This document shows, one piece after another, positions 45,715 through 55,728 of a stretch of DNA of 64,000 nt. Numbering within the stretch: the first letter of the stretch is position 1; each line of letters starts with the position of its first letter. This stretch comes from Aquimarina macrocephali JAMB N27 (lineage in GTDB: Bacteria; Bacteroidota; Bacteroidia; Flavobacteriales; Flavobacteriaceae). The position numbers and the translations under genes are program-made. Under the pieces are notes generated by a model, which saw only the letters and a list, made by a program, of their open reading frames with translations, was not told the DNA's origin and did not search any database. The DNA is taken from assembly GCF_000520995.1 (NCBI RefSeq), contig NZ_JACA01000026.1, positions 62,001 to 126,000 of the forward strand, read 5' to 3'.

Positions 45715-46506
45715 ATGAAAATACTTATTGTTGATGATGAGGCTTTGGCTAGAAAAAGGATTTTAAAATTAATTACAGAAGCCGAAGTAACAGATTCTAT
45801 TATTGAAGCATCTTCTGGTAAGGAAGCAATACAATTTATTCTTAAGTTAGAACCTGATCTTGTTTTCTTAGATATACAAATGACAGATATGACTGGTTTT
45901 GATGTGCTAAAAGAGGTACATACAGAATATATCCCTAATATTATTTTTGTGACTGCTTTTGATAGTTTTGCAGTAAAAGCATTTGAAGTACAGGCCATTG
46001 ATTTTTTATTAAAGCCTTTTAAAAAAGATCGATTTTTTGAAGCTTTACATAGAGGAATCGATCGTATTAAATTAAATGAAAAAGAAATTTTTACCTCAAA
46101 GATGAGTGGCTTGATTCAATTTCTAAAAAACGAAGAAACAAGTATCTTAGAAGAGCGTAACACATACTTAGAGCGAATTGTTTTAAAACTTGGTAAGAAG
46201 TATTATTTTGTTGAGACCAGTACTGTAAAATATATCATTTCATCTGCATATTATGCCGAAATCTTTACGTATTCGGATCAAAAACATGTGTATCGAATTT
46301 CTATGAGTGAGTTTATTAAAAAATTGGACCCAAAAGAATTTATTCGTGTAAACAGGTCAACTATCCTAAGATTAAAAGAAATTAAAGAGGTTATCGGAGA
46401 AGGTATGGGAGATTATAGCATTACTATGAATGATGGAAAGTCATTCTCTTTAACAAAAACATATAAAGCCTCTTTTTTAAAGAAAATTGATATTAAGAAT
46501 TCTTAA
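45715..46506 (+). CDS. LytTR-family response regulator
   Basis: A 263-residue regulator: receiver (phospho-Asp in DLVFLDIQMTDMTG) at about 1-120 and a C-terminal LytTR DNA-binding domain at about 155-255 (RISMSEFIKKLDPKEFIRVNRS). It starts at ATG 45715 after a 277-base gap. Its partner histidine kinase starts one base after its stop (TAAGATG), so the two form a coupled two-component system. Confidence 0.95.
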   Translation: MKILIVDDEALARKRILKLITEAEVTDSIIEASSGKEAIQFILKLEPDLVFLDIQMTDMTGFDVLKEVHTEYIPNIIFVTAFDSFAVKAFEVQAIDFLLKPFKKDRFFEALHRGIDRIKLNEKEIFTSKMSGLIQFLKNEETSILEERNTYLERIVLKLGKKYYFVETSTVKYIISSAYYAEIFTYSDQKHVYRISMSEFIKKLDPKEFIRVNRSTILRLKEIKEVIGEGMGDYSITMNDGKSFSLTKTYKASFLKKIDIKNS

Positions 46507-46507
46507 G

Positions 46508-47584
46508 ATGCTAGATAAAAAACTTTTTAGATTTATAGTTCTCTTTTATATTTTGGCATGCCTTTTTGCTCTTGTCAATGCTCTCTTTCAAAAAATAAGT
46601 GGAGTTTCATTTAAATCATTTACCTGGACTGGACTCATCATGAATTATTTATTTAATTATGGCACCAAGTTCATATTTATTATAGCTTCAATCATATTTA
46701 CGAGAGTCTATATTATGCGCAAATTCTCTCTACCCATTAGTATTATTCTTCATACTTTAATTTCTGTTTTATTATCGCTCTACAGTTCGATTCTATTATT
46801 AGGGTATGAGAAATATATTTTGGGGTATACCGATGTTATAGATATCAAAGTAATTTTATCGAGATTAGCCTATAGTTCGAATTTTAACTTTTTTGTCTAT
46901 TTTACATTAATCACCATTCTGTATGCCTATTACTATTTTCAAAAACAAAAAGATCAGGAGATAAAAGAATCCAATTTAAAAGCACAATTACTGGATTCAA
47001 AAATTAAAGTCTTACAGTCACAGCTTCAACCACATTTTCTATTTAACGCATTAAACGATATCTCTTCCTTAATGGATATTGATATTGAAAAATCGCAAGA
47101 TGCAATAGCCGATTTAAGTGAAATGTTAAGAAAGACACTTAGCATTAAAGATGTAAAATATATTACTTTAAAAGAAGAGTTATCAATTTTAAACAAATAT
47201 TTAGGGATCGAAAAATTGCGGTTTGGCGATAAGTTAAATTTTGATATTGATACGACCAACTCCATGTTGTCTGAAAAAATCCCACCACTTATTTTACAAC
47301 CTATTGTAGAAAACTCTATAAAACATGGTTTTTCGTATACTCATGATACTGTCACTATTGGTATAAAAATTTTTATTCACCATGATGATATCGTTTTTGA
47401 AATAACTAATAATGGGCTACAATTGCAACAAGAGAAGATTATTTTTGGTAATGGTATCAGTAATGTTTTAGAACGAATAGACACCCTGTATCAGGGTAAT
47501 TATTCATTTGACATTAGAAATAATGGAGATTCAGGAGTAATCAATATCATAAAAATACCAAGGATTTCTGAAGAAAATGCATAA
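46508..47584 (+). CDS. LytS/YehU-type sensor histidine kinase
   Basis: A membrane kinase of about 358 residues. Four N-terminal helices (about 8-30, 45-65, 75-100, 125-150), then His_kinase/HATPase: SQLQPHFLFNALNDISSLMD carries the phospho-His of the LytS family, with LQPIVENSIKHGF and NNGL further on. The ATG at 46508 is used; a TTG at 46487 lies inside the regulator. It is the cognate kinase of the LytTR regulator just upstream. Confidence 0.94.
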   Translation: MLDKKLFRFIVLFYILACLFALVNALFQKISGVSFKSFTWTGLIMNYLFNYGTKFIFIIASIIFTRVYIMRKFSLPISIILHTLISVLLSLYSSILLLGYEKYILGYTDVIDIKVILSRLAYSSNFNFFVYFTLITILYAYYYFQKQKDQEIKESNLKAQLLDSKIKVLQSQLQPHFLFNALNDISSLMDIDIEKSQDAIADLSEMLRKTLSIKDVKYITLKEELSILNKYLGIEKLRFGDKLNFDIDTTNSMLSEKIPPLILQPIVENSIKHGFSYTHDTVTIGIKIFIHHDDIVFEITNNGLQLQQEKIIFGNGISNVLERIDTLYQGNYSFDIRNNGDSGVINIIKIPRISEENA

Positions 47585-47610
47585 CCAAAATTAGTAGCTT
47601 GTTTAAGTAT

Positions 47611-48285
47611 TTAGTTAGAGAATAAAGAAGCAACTATTACCCTAGCAGCAACTTGACTACCAGATAAGGAAGGATGAAACTGATCAGGACTGTAATATGA
47701 AAAGTCTTTAGTTTTATCAAAATGTTGTTTCCAAATTTTCCCTACCGGGCATAGTATTGCATTATTCTTGATAGCTGCATCGGTATAGTTTTTAATAACA
47801 CCTTCAAAAGTATGATAATATACCCTTGATGGCCATACCATAAAATAGGCCAGTTTGGCATCATTTGCATTACATAAGTTACTATACCCTTTTCCTGAGT
47901 TAAGAAGCATTTCTCTTCCATCAGCCTGGGAAGAAGGGCCTTGCTGTATAATCACAAAATCGAATTTCTTTGTTTTAATCAGACGTTGAACCTCTCTGTC
48001 TGCCCAATGATCTATGATAGCATAATTAGGCTTAGCCAACATTGTAGTGGTAACAATTATCCCTTTATTTTTAGCTTCTTCTCTTACTAGTTTGGGTAAA
48101 TCATTACTATAAGTCAAACTATTACCCACAAACAAGAGGCTATATTCTTTATTCGATATATCACGTTCATCTCCTTGCTGGTCAAAACTTTCGATTTCTG
48201 ATTCTTGAGTAACATGAGTTGATGAACAAGATATGCACACTATGAATAATCCAATAAATTTTACAACCGTTCTCTTAATCATCAT
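47611..48285 (-). CDS. SGNH/GDSL-hydrolase lipoprotein
   Basis: A 224-residue lipoprotein (signal ends VCISC) with the SGNH layout: block I FVGNSLTYS (catalytic Ser), an IIQQGPSSQADG segment and block V DQFHPSLSGSQ (Asp/His). It likely hydrolyses ester bonds of carbohydrates or lipids in the envelope. It is a single gene between a two-component system and a gene-free stretch. Confidence 0.82.
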   Translation of the reverse strand: MMIKRTVVKFIGLFIVCISCSSTHVTQESEIESFDQQGDERDISNKEYSLLFVGNSLTYSNDLPKLVREEAKNKGIIVTTTMLAKPNYAIIDHWADREVQRLIKTKKFDFVIIQQGPSSQADGREMLLNSGKGYSNLCNANDAKLAYFMVWPSRVYYHTFEGVIKNYTDAAIKNNAILCPVGKIWKQHFDKTKDFSYYSPDQFHPSLSGSQVAARVIVASLFSN

Positions 48286-48833
48286 TTTTTATTATGCTTT
48301 ATTTATTAAATAAACCTATCATCTTGTTTTACATTAATAAGTACATAAGTTTACGTAAATATTCCGATCCCAGAGATAAATGATATTGATGAACCATTTT
48401 TTGCTAACAATACACTAAAAGTTGATATCTATTATACCAAAAACTTTCAATATTTTAATCAACCACTAATGGATTATAACATAATATAATACCCCATAAC
48501 AAATTGCAATAGCCTATTTACATACGAGATTTATACATTTGAACTTTAACTCAAAACTGCATTCTAAGAAACAAATTTGTAGTAATTTTAAATGTTCTTT
48601 AAGCGCTTCTTTTTTAAAAAACAATTCTTATCCATTGTTAGGAATGTATCATACTAAAATTATGAAGTTATTTTTCACTACTTTAAAGTCAAATTGGCAT
48701 ACCTGGTAGGGAATACACAAGGTAAAACGTTATAATTAATACTATCAATAAAGAGGCTTTAATATATTGAAATCAAAATTTACTTTTTCAATATATCTTT
48801 TTACTGAAAGAAAAACCGCTTAAGTATAGTCTA
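48286..48833. other. Gene-free 548-base region
   Basis: AT-rich; no protein gene, RNA gene or repeat that I can support. It includes the upstream regions of the lysR gene and of the divergent SGNH gene, but no exact TAnnTTTG promoter was recognised. Confidence 0.5.
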
Positions 48834-49730
48834 ATGATCTACAGATTAAAAGTTTTCAAAAAAGTTGCAGATTTTCTAAGTTTTACCAAAGCTGCCAAAA
48901 TACTTTTTATTACCCAACCTGCGATAACAAAACATATCAACGAATTAGAAAAACATTTTGGTAAAGCATTATTTAACAGGCATGGCAACAAAATAAGTTT
49001 AACTTCCGAAGGAAAATTATTACTACAATACACCAATAAAATACTAAGTCTATATAATCAATTAGAAGATGATTTTTTGGCTTTGAACAGTAAATTCCCC
49101 GATAAGATCACTATTGGAGCAAGTACTACAATTTCTCAATACATTTTACCTAAAATATTATCAAAATTTAAAGCAAAATACAGCACTACCAATATCACTC
49201 TTCTCAATAATAATTCTGAACATATAGAAGCATCAATTATTAATAAACAAGTAGATATTGGTTTTACCGAAGGAAACACTTCTAATCCATTATTGCACTA
49301 CGAAACATTTGTTTTAGATGAAATCGTTTTGGTAACCAGTGCCGATAACACTTCACTAAAAAAACAAGAAATTACTTTAGAAGAACTCAAAAAATTACCA
49401 TTAATACTAAGAGAGAAAGGTTCTGGTACCAGAAACGTGATAAAAGATACTTTAGGAAATTCTGGTATAGATATTAAACAATTATCTATAGAGATGACTC
49501 TGGGAAGTACAGAAAGTATCAAAACCTATTTAATGCACTCGGGTTCTTACTCTTTTCTATCTATTCATTGCATTACAGATGAACTAATGAATAATAAATT
49601 AAAAATTATTGACATTACTTCTTTTACTATTAAGCGTGTTTTTCATATGGTGAATTTACATGGCGAATACTCCAATACAGTAGAAAAAACAAAGCATTTC
49701 TTTGCTGCCCACTATAACCAAATGGAATAA
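48834..49730 (+). CDS. LysR-family regulator next to a YeiH transporter
   Basis: A 298-residue LysR protein: N-terminal winged HTH (FKKVADFLSFTKAAKILFIT, ITKHINELEKHFGKALFNRH), then the two-lobed effector domain (about 90-295). The partner gene is YeiH-like, as in the known yeiE-yeiH pair, so it probably controls that exporter. Confidence 0.93.
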   Translation: MIYRLKVFKKVADFLSFTKAAKILFITQPAITKHINELEKHFGKALFNRHGNKISLTSEGKLLLQYTNKILSLYNQLEDDFLALNSKFPDKITIGASTTISQYILPKILSKFKAKYSTTNITLLNNNSEHIEASIINKQVDIGFTEGNTSNPLLHYETFVLDEIVLVTSADNTSLKKQEITLEELKKLPLILREKGSGTRNVIKDTLGNSGIDIKQLSIEMTLGSTESIKTYLMHSGSYSFLSIHCITDELMNNKLKIIDITSFTIKRVFHMVNLHGEYSNTVEKTKHFFAAHYNQME

Positions 49731-49821
49731 GGGATTACAAATTGTAATAAAACTTATTCTATAAAAATATTCAAATTTGCATCTGCAATACAATATTAAC
49801 AAGATGTAGACGAATATTTTG

Positions 49822-50757
49822 ATGAAAGAAAAAGCTACTCAACTTACCAGAATAATTATATTTTCTCTAATTATTATAGCATGTTTATGTTCGATTATAA
49901 ATAGCTCTGTAGCATTATTATTAGGTTTTTTATATGCCAATTTATTCGGAAATCAATTTCTTGCATTTAACAACAAGGTCATTAGTTTTTTACTGAAACT
50001 TGCCATTATCGGAATTGGTTTTAATCTCGATATTCAGGAAACATGGGGTATTGGGCAAAATGGTTTTATATATACTATGATTTTTGTAGCTTTTGCTTTA
50101 TGCATTGGGATTTTATTAGGAAAAACCTTTAAAGTAGAACAAAAAACAGCTCATCTAATTTCATCGGGAACGGCCATTTGTGGCGGAAGCGCAATTGCTG
50201 CAATTGCATCTACAATTAACGCCCCAAAAGAAGATATTTCTATTGCCTTAAGTATAGTTTTTATTCTTAATGCTATAGCACTATTAGTTTTCCCCACTCT
50301 AGGACACATATTTAATTTATCTGAATATCAATTTGGTCTATGGAGTGCGATTGCTATTCATGATACCAGTTCTGTAGTTGGTGCTGCACAAATTTACGGA
50401 GAAGAAGCTTTAAAAATAGCTACAGTCATTAAGTTGGTTAAGACGTTATGGATTATTCCCGTAGCTATTTTTTCTTCTTTGTTATTTAAAGGCGAATTCG
50501 ATTCAAAAAAAATACCATGGTTTATAGCAATTTTTGCTTTGGTAATTATCATAAATAGCTATTGGTCTATCTCAAGTACAATTACAAATTCGGTATATAC
50601 GATTTCAAAATCAATATTCGTAGTTGTTCTCTTCCTGATAGGAACGAATTTATCTATTTCTAAAATAAAAGCGGTTGGGTGGAAACCTGCAGTTCTAGGA
50701 ATATCAACATGGTTTATTATATCAACAATCTCATTAATTATAATACTTAATTTATAG
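49822..50757 (+). CDS. yeiH: YeiH-family putative sulfate/anion exporter (UPF0324)
   Basis: About 311 residues with roughly ten membrane helices. The conserved core SSGTAICGGSAIAAIASTIN and AIHDTSSVVGAAQIYG are YeiH/UPF0324 signatures. The likely start is ATG 49822 (a TTG three bases earlier is less likely). It follows the LysR gene by 91 bases in the same direction. Transported substrate not proven; sulfate or sulfite-like anions are suggested for the family. Confidence 0.9.
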   Translation: MKEKATQLTRIIIFSLIIIACLCSIINSSVALLLGFLYANLFGNQFLAFNNKVISFLLKLAIIGIGFNLDIQETWGIGQNGFIYTMIFVAFALCIGILLGKTFKVEQKTAHLISSGTAICGGSAIAAIASTINAPKEDISIALSIVFILNAIALLVFPTLGHIFNLSEYQFGLWSAIAIHDTSSVVGAAQIYGEEALKIATVIKLVKTLWIIPVAIFSSLLFKGEFDSKKIPWFIAIFALVIIINSYWSISSTITNSVYTISKSIFVVVLFLIGTNLSISKIKAVGWKPAVLGISTWFIISTISLIIILNL

Positions 50758-51300
50758 TCTAATTCTATAATATAATGATCATAAAAATAAAACATAAAAT
50801 AATCAGAGAATACGTAGGTATAGTACATCTGATATTTTTATTAAAGCCCCTTTTTAGATTCCCCTTTCCAAATGTATCCGGGTTACATTATATATACATC
50901 TGGGAAGATATAGTAATAGTACCTAAATCTGTCTAAAAATAAGTCGGTTGTTTTACGGTTAGGTAGTATTTACTATTTTATGTTAAGCCCTCTAAAGCTA
51001 GCTTTAGAGGGCTTTTCTTTATTTCATTACAAAGTTTAATATTTTATTTTTAAGATCAAATTTCCAATACTTTTGCTTTGTATACTTCAAAATAAAATAT
51101 TGTCCTTATAAATTATAAAAACATTAATATTCACATTATCAGAAACATCTGTAACCATTCCTATAGTTCATTGAGAAAATAATACGAGCAAGGTTTGAGG
51201 TTTCTCAACTATGATAAAAAGAAAATTATTTTATTGAAGCTAATTCCAAACAGAGAATTACAAATCATTTTGTAACTTTAAGTAGAATTAACCAGTACGT
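50758..51300. other. Intergenic region with a strong terminator
   Basis: No convincing gene. A 53-residue frame at 50775-50936 has no recognised product. A perfect 14-bp terminator hairpin is at 50985-51014. The rest is the upstream region of the PAS kinase gene. Confidence 0.55.
50985..51014 (+). terminator. Terminator downstream of yeiH
   Basis: Stem AAGCCCTCTAAAGC / GCTTTAGAGGGCTT with a two-base loop, followed by TTCTTT. Confidence 0.85.
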
Positions 51301-53505
51301 ATGTCTTTAACTTTAGAAAAATTTGGAATCTCATCAGAAAAAACATTACTATTTCTTTTTATTCTAAAAAAAAATGGAGAAATAATTTCTTTCAATAATA
51401 GGTGTGAACTATTATTTCCTCTGGATAAAAATAAAATCGAAGGAAAGCTCATTACCGATTTTATAATTGATAATGATGTATCAGTGTTTTTAAATTCGGT
51501 ATCTGGTTTATCTGATGACAACCCACTCATCAATATATCTTTAAACTTCCCTACCGAAAAACTAGGAGTTATCTCAATAAAATTTGATTTCAAACTACAT
51601 AATAATTTAATTTATGCAACAGGAATAGATACTACAGAAGAATATAAAGAACATAGAGCGTTATTAACTATTTCAAAGCTTGCCAAAACAGGTGCCTGGT
51701 ATTTTAATCCCAAGAATAATGAAATGTACTGGTCTGATGGTTGTTACTTAATAAACGAACTAAGTTCCTGTACTCCTATAACAAGGGAAAAGGAAATTAG
51801 CTTTTACCCCAAAGATGCCAGAGTAAGAATAAAAAGTTTCCTTGATAACCTCATCAAAGACAAAGAAACTTATGAGTATACAGAAAAAATTATTACTGAA
51901 AAAGGAAATGAAAAATGGGTTAAAGTTGTAGGACAACCCGTTATTTATAAAGATGAGGTTGTATATGTAAACGGAACTATTACGGATGTTACAGATCGGT
52001 ACAATTATATTGAAAAGCTAAAATATAGCGAAGAAACCAAACATTTGGCTTTAAAAGGCATACAATCTGGATTGTTTGATTATCATGTTAAAAGGAATGA
52101 AGTTTTTTATAGTTCAGATTTTAAAAAAATGCTGGGATTACCTCTGGATCAGGATTTTGTAGCAGAAGAAGAGTTTAGAAAAATGATACACCCAGATGAT
52201 GTAGAAAAAATGCTTACTAGGCGATATGATAACTTTAATCAAGATGATAATTACTATTATAATTACTATCGACTTAAGCATATTAATGAAGGGTACCGAC
52301 ATTATGAAGTGTACGGTTTCAAAAGAAAAAATTCAAAAGGAGAAACAACCCGAATGATTGGTAATTTGATCGATGTTCATCAAAAAAAGATCAATGAAAA
52401 AACTATTGTAGAAAGTAAAAATCGATTGCAGGCAATCGTTAACAATGGATTTGCATATACAATTTTGTTAGACACCAAAGGGACAATTCTAATGACTGAT
52501 GAGAAATCTGTAAAAATTATAAATAGAGATTTTAATGTAAATCCAAACGAAGTGTCTTGCCGTTTTATAGATGTTATGCCTCTTAATTTCAAAAATTCCT
52601 TTGCTCATGAATTTAATGAAGCTCTAAAAGGAAATATTGTAAAAAAAGAAATAGAACGCATTACTTACAAAGGTGATTTGCAATGGCTTGAAGCCAAATA
52701 CACTCCTGTTTTTGACCAAGGAAAAACGGTAAACTCTGTTCTTGTTAGTTTTCTGGATATCACAGAACGAAAATTAGCAGAAATCGCAATTAAAGAATCA
52801 CATATTAAAGAACAAGAGTTAAATAGCCTTAAATCAAATATATTATCCAATTTTAGTCATGAAATAAGAACTCCGCTAAATGGTATAATGACTGTGAGTA
52901 AACTATTACTGGACGAGGAAAAACCCGACGAAAGAGAAAAACTCCTGGAATATTTGGAAGAAAGTAAAAACAGACTTCTGAATACAATCAACAACTTATC
53001 TAATTTTAGCGAAATAGAAGCTATAAAAAAGAACATAAACGTACAAAAATTAGACATTAACTATACTATAGAAACTTCGCATAGAGAATATAAACATATG
53101 GCAGAAGCAAAGGAATTAACCTATCAATTAGAACTTGATAAGACCAGTCCCCAGGTTAGAATTGATAAAGATTTATTTAGAGCTGCAATAAACAATATTA
53201 TCCATAACGCCATTAAATACACTAACAAGGGAAGTATAATTATTAAAGTTAATTCTAAAAATTCAAAAAATAATGTTTATATTTCAATAACTGATACTGG
53301 AATTGGAATAGACAACGAAAATCTTAAGAAAATTTTTGATCCTTTCATGCAAGAAAGTATCGGTATGAGTCGTAAATATGAAGGAACCGGTATTGGCCTA
53401 AGCTTATCTAAGCGATATATTGAAATCCTGGATGGGAAAATAGAAGTAAAAAGTGAAATAGGTAAGGGTACCGAGTTTAATATTATAATTCCAAAATGCC
53501 TATGA
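51301..53505 (+). CDS. Multi-PAS sensor histidine kinase
   Basis: A 734-residue cytosolic kinase; no membrane helix is visible. Four PAS-like units precede HisKA: about 10-110, 120-235 (with a PAC-like TEKGNEKWVKVVGQPVIYKD), 240-365 and 375-490. HisKA has His520 (NFSHEIRTPLNG), HATPase_c has NAIKYTNKG, DTGIGID and GTGIGLSLSKRY. The stop overlaps the next gene, a lone receiver, by 10 bases. The kinase therefore looks like a hybrid kinase split into two coupled genes. Confidence 0.92.
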   Translation: MSLTLEKFGISSEKTLLFLFILKKNGEIISFNNRCELLFPLDKNKIEGKLITDFIIDNDVSVFLNSVSGLSDDNPLINISLNFPTEKLGVISIKFDFKLHNNLIYATGIDTTEEYKEHRALLTISKLAKTGAWYFNPKNNEMYWSDGCYLINELSSCTPITREKEISFYPKDARVRIKSFLDNLIKDKETYEYTEKIITEKGNEKWVKVVGQPVIYKDEVVYVNGTITDVTDRYNYIEKLKYSEETKHLALKGIQSGLFDYHVKRNEVFYSSDFKKMLGLPLDQDFVAEEEFRKMIHPDDVEKMLTRRYDNFNQDDNYYYNYYRLKHINEGYRHYEVYGFKRKNSKGETTRMIGNLIDVHQKKINEKTIVESKNRLQAIVNNGFAYTILLDTKGTILMTDEKSVKIINRDFNVNPNEVSCRFIDVMPLNFKNSFAHEFNEALKGNIVKKEIERITYKGDLQWLEAKYTPVFDQGKTVNSVLVSFLDITERKLAEIAIKESHIKEQELNSLKSNILSNFSHEIRTPLNGIMTVSKLLLDEEKPDEREKLLEYLEESKNRLLNTINNLSNFSEIEAIKKNINVQKLDINYTIETSHREYKHMAEAKELTYQLELDKTSPQVRIDKDLFRAAINNIIHNAIKYTNKGSIIIKVNSKNSKNNVYISITDTGIGIDNENLKKIFDPFMQESIGMSRKYEGTGIGLSLSKRYIEILDGKIEVKSEIGKGTEFNIIIPKCL

Positions 53506-53879
53506 ATGTTCTCTACGTAGAAGATAATAAGATAAATGCAATGGTAATGGATAAAATGTTATCCAGAAACGATTCAAATGTTATCATTGCAGAAAATGGT
53601 TCACAAGCACTTAAAGTTGTGAAAGAAGAAATGCTTGATCTTATCCTGGTTGATATTAACCTGGGACTTAATCAAATGGATGGCTGTGAATTACTTCAAA
53701 GATTCCGTAAGTTGGAAATTCTTAAAAACATCCCTGTTTTTGCAGTAACTGCCTATGCTATGCCAGGAGATGAGCAACGTTTTATCAATATCGGGTTTGA
53801 TAATTATTTCTCAAAGCCTGTAAATTTTGATCAACTTTTATCGGTAATATCAGAAATAGGTACATCCCAACCTACATAA
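53496..53879 (+). CDS. Stand-alone receiver-domain response regulator
   Basis: A 127-residue CheY-like protein: acidic pocket YVEDNKINAMV, phospho-Asp in DLILVDINLGLNQMDG, conserved Thr/Ala in FAVTAYAMPGDE and Lys in NYFSKPVNFD. It starts at ATG 53496 (or 53502), inside the end of the PAS kinase gene, and is its probable phosphate acceptor. No output domain. Confidence 0.92.
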   Translation: MPMNVLYVEDNKINAMVMDKMLSRNDSNVIIAENGSQALKVVKEEMLDLILVDINLGLNQMDGCELLQRFRKLEILKNIPVFAVTAYAMPGDEQRFINIGFDNYFSKPVNFDQLLSVISEIGTSQPT

Positions 53880-53921
53880 TTACAGAAATAACTATTATAA
53901 AAATCAAAAACTATATTTTGA

Positions 53922-55031
53922 TTATCTAATCTGGTTAAATCGTATCCCTAGTTGTTTTTCGAGTTCTCTTATAACCTGTACTTCTGATTTGGTTATTAAA
54001 GCCAAAGATAGGCCTGTTTTTCCTGCTCTAGCTGTTCTACCACTTCTATGTGTATAATATTCTATTTGATCTGGTAATTGAAAATGTGCAACAAAAGCCA
54101 AATTAGCAACATCAATACCTCTTGCGGCAACATCTGTGGACACCAGTAATTGTAAAGTTTTTTTTCTAAAAGCTCTCATTACCTTATCCCTATCTTTTTG
54201 TGTCATTTCTCCTTCGAGAAGACCTACTTCATAATTTTTAGCTTTCAGTTGTTTATGAAGTGTACGAGCAGCAGCTTTAGTTCTTGTAAAAATAATTCCC
54301 CTACCCTCTTTTTGTGTTTTCAGAAAATACGTAAGCGTATCTAATTTGTTAATCTCATCACCTACTACAAATTGATGATCTATACCTTTATTAACAGCTT
54401 CATCTTTATCAATACTTATTTGTACTGCGCTTTTACTAACATAAGAATTAATAATTTCGTTGAGAGAAGATGGCATCGTTGCAGAAAAAAGCCAAACATT
54501 TCTATTTCCTTTGGTTTTGGACAAAATTGTAGTAAGATCTTTCTTAAATCCCATACTTAACATTTCATCCGCTTCATCCATAACCAATGTTTTGATCTCA
54601 GAAATATCAACCGCTTTCCTATTAATTAAATCTATAAGTCTGCCGGGTGTTGCTACAATGATATGTGTAGGTCTTTTTAATCTCGAAAGCTGTCTTTCAA
54701 TTTTTTCACCACCATATACCGATTCGGTAAAAATCTTATCCGTATACTTTGTGAACTTAAAAAGTTGTTTTGCTATCTGTTGACCCAATTCGCGAGTAGG
54801 AGCTAAAACCAAGGCCTGTACATGTTTTTTAGAAGGATTAATCTGGGATAATAACGGAATTCCAAAAGCTGCAGTTTTTCCTGTTCCAGTTTGAGCTTTC
54901 CCAATAAAATCGGTCCGTTGACTCATTAAAACAGGAATTGCCTGTTCTTGAATCTTTGTAGGAACTGTAATTCCCATCTCTTTAAGACCTTTATTAAGAT
55001 CTTTGGGTACTCCTAACTCTAAAAACGTCAT
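53922..55031 (-). CDS. DEAD-box RNA helicase
   Basis: A 369-residue minimal DEAD-box helicase with Q motif (FLELGVPKDLNKGLKEMGIT), motif I AQTGTGKT, Ia PTRELGQQ, DEAD box, SAT, and motif VI HRSGRTARAGK. It unwinds RNA duplexes in ribosome assembly or mRNA turnover. There is no C-terminal extension of the RhlE/DeaD type. It is single, with the stop close to the convergent receiver gene. Confidence 0.94.
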   Translation of the reverse strand: MTFLELGVPKDLNKGLKEMGITVPTKIQEQAIPVLMSQRTDFIGKAQTGTGKTAAFGIPLLSQINPSKKHVQALVLAPTRELGQQIAKQLFKFTKYTDKIFTESVYGGEKIERQLSRLKRPTHIIVATPGRLIDLINRKAVDISEIKTLVMDEADEMLSMGFKKDLTTILSKTKGNRNVWLFSATMPSSLNEIINSYVSKSAVQISIDKDEAVNKGIDHQFVVGDEINKLDTLTYFLKTQKEGRGIIFTRTKAAARTLHKQLKAKNYEVGLLEGEMTQKDRDKVMRAFRKKTLQLLVSTDVAARGIDVANLAFVAHFQLPDQIEYYTHRSGRTARAGKTGLSLALITKSEVQVIRELEKQLGIRFNQIR

Positions 55032-55120
55032 ACATATCTGATTTAAGTTGCAAAAGTAATTGAATATCTATTCATAATTCAACTTAATCAGAAAATAACC
55101 AGCATAATTATTAAATCCTA

Positions 55121-55516
55121 TTAACAAGCAATACTCATGAAATAGTCAAAGAGTTGCTTTTTCATAGTTAATCCCTTTTTATGAAAATGAGATTTATTCA
55201 TACAAAAACCGCCAGAGCAGTTAAAATCAGATCCTTCATCAGAGAAAATGATATCCAACAAAACTACTTCATTGGCATGATCATGATCATGCTCTAAATG
55301 ATGATGTTCGGTTTCAACGATATTAAAATCGTAAGAAAAAACCTTCTTTTTAGTACATGTTTGATTTTGGATCAAGATAGGATGATCAGAAAGAAAAGAA
55401 AATATATTTTCCTGTTCGTGATTAGAATGATTGATGGTAGTACTAGATTGAGAATTAGCTAGATTAGCAATTAACAAAAAAACCAGTATAAGAGGATAGC
55501 GTAAAAGTTTATTCAT
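55121..55516 (-). CDS. Small His/Cys-rich secreted protein
   Basis: A 131-residue exported protein with a signal peptide (ends ANSQS). Its middle is striking: TEHHHLEHDHDHANE, a His/Asp-rich likely metal-binding stretch. Cys pairs occur later: FNCSGGFCMNKSHFHKK and the C-terminal SIAC. I do not recognise the family. Zinc, copper or nickel binding, or a chaperone for metal transport, is suggested by composition only. No transporter gene is adjacent. Confidence 0.7.
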   Translation of the reverse strand: MNKLLRYPLILVFLLIANLANSQSSTTINHSNHEQENIFSFLSDHPILIQNQTCTKKKVFSYDFNIVETEHHHLEHDHDHANEVVLLDIIFSDEGSDFNCSGGFCMNKSHFHKKGLTMKKQLFDYFMSIAC

Positions 55517-55728
55517 ACAATTGATATTTTAGGGACCATGAAGTAATCGTAATCGAATTCAAAACAATAATATTAAGTAATTTCCTACAACATTGATTTT
55601 AAATTCATCGGCAAAGTACACATATGTTCGCTAAAAAGCAATAAAAACTAAACTTTTAACATTTATAAAAGTAAGGTAATACCATCAAATCGTATGTAAA
55701 GCCTATCAAATAGCTCCACATCTCTATG

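Noticed and set aside
50775..50936. 53-residue plus-strand frame after yeiH
   Set aside because: No recognisable domain or leader and no promoter; length is within chance for this AT content.
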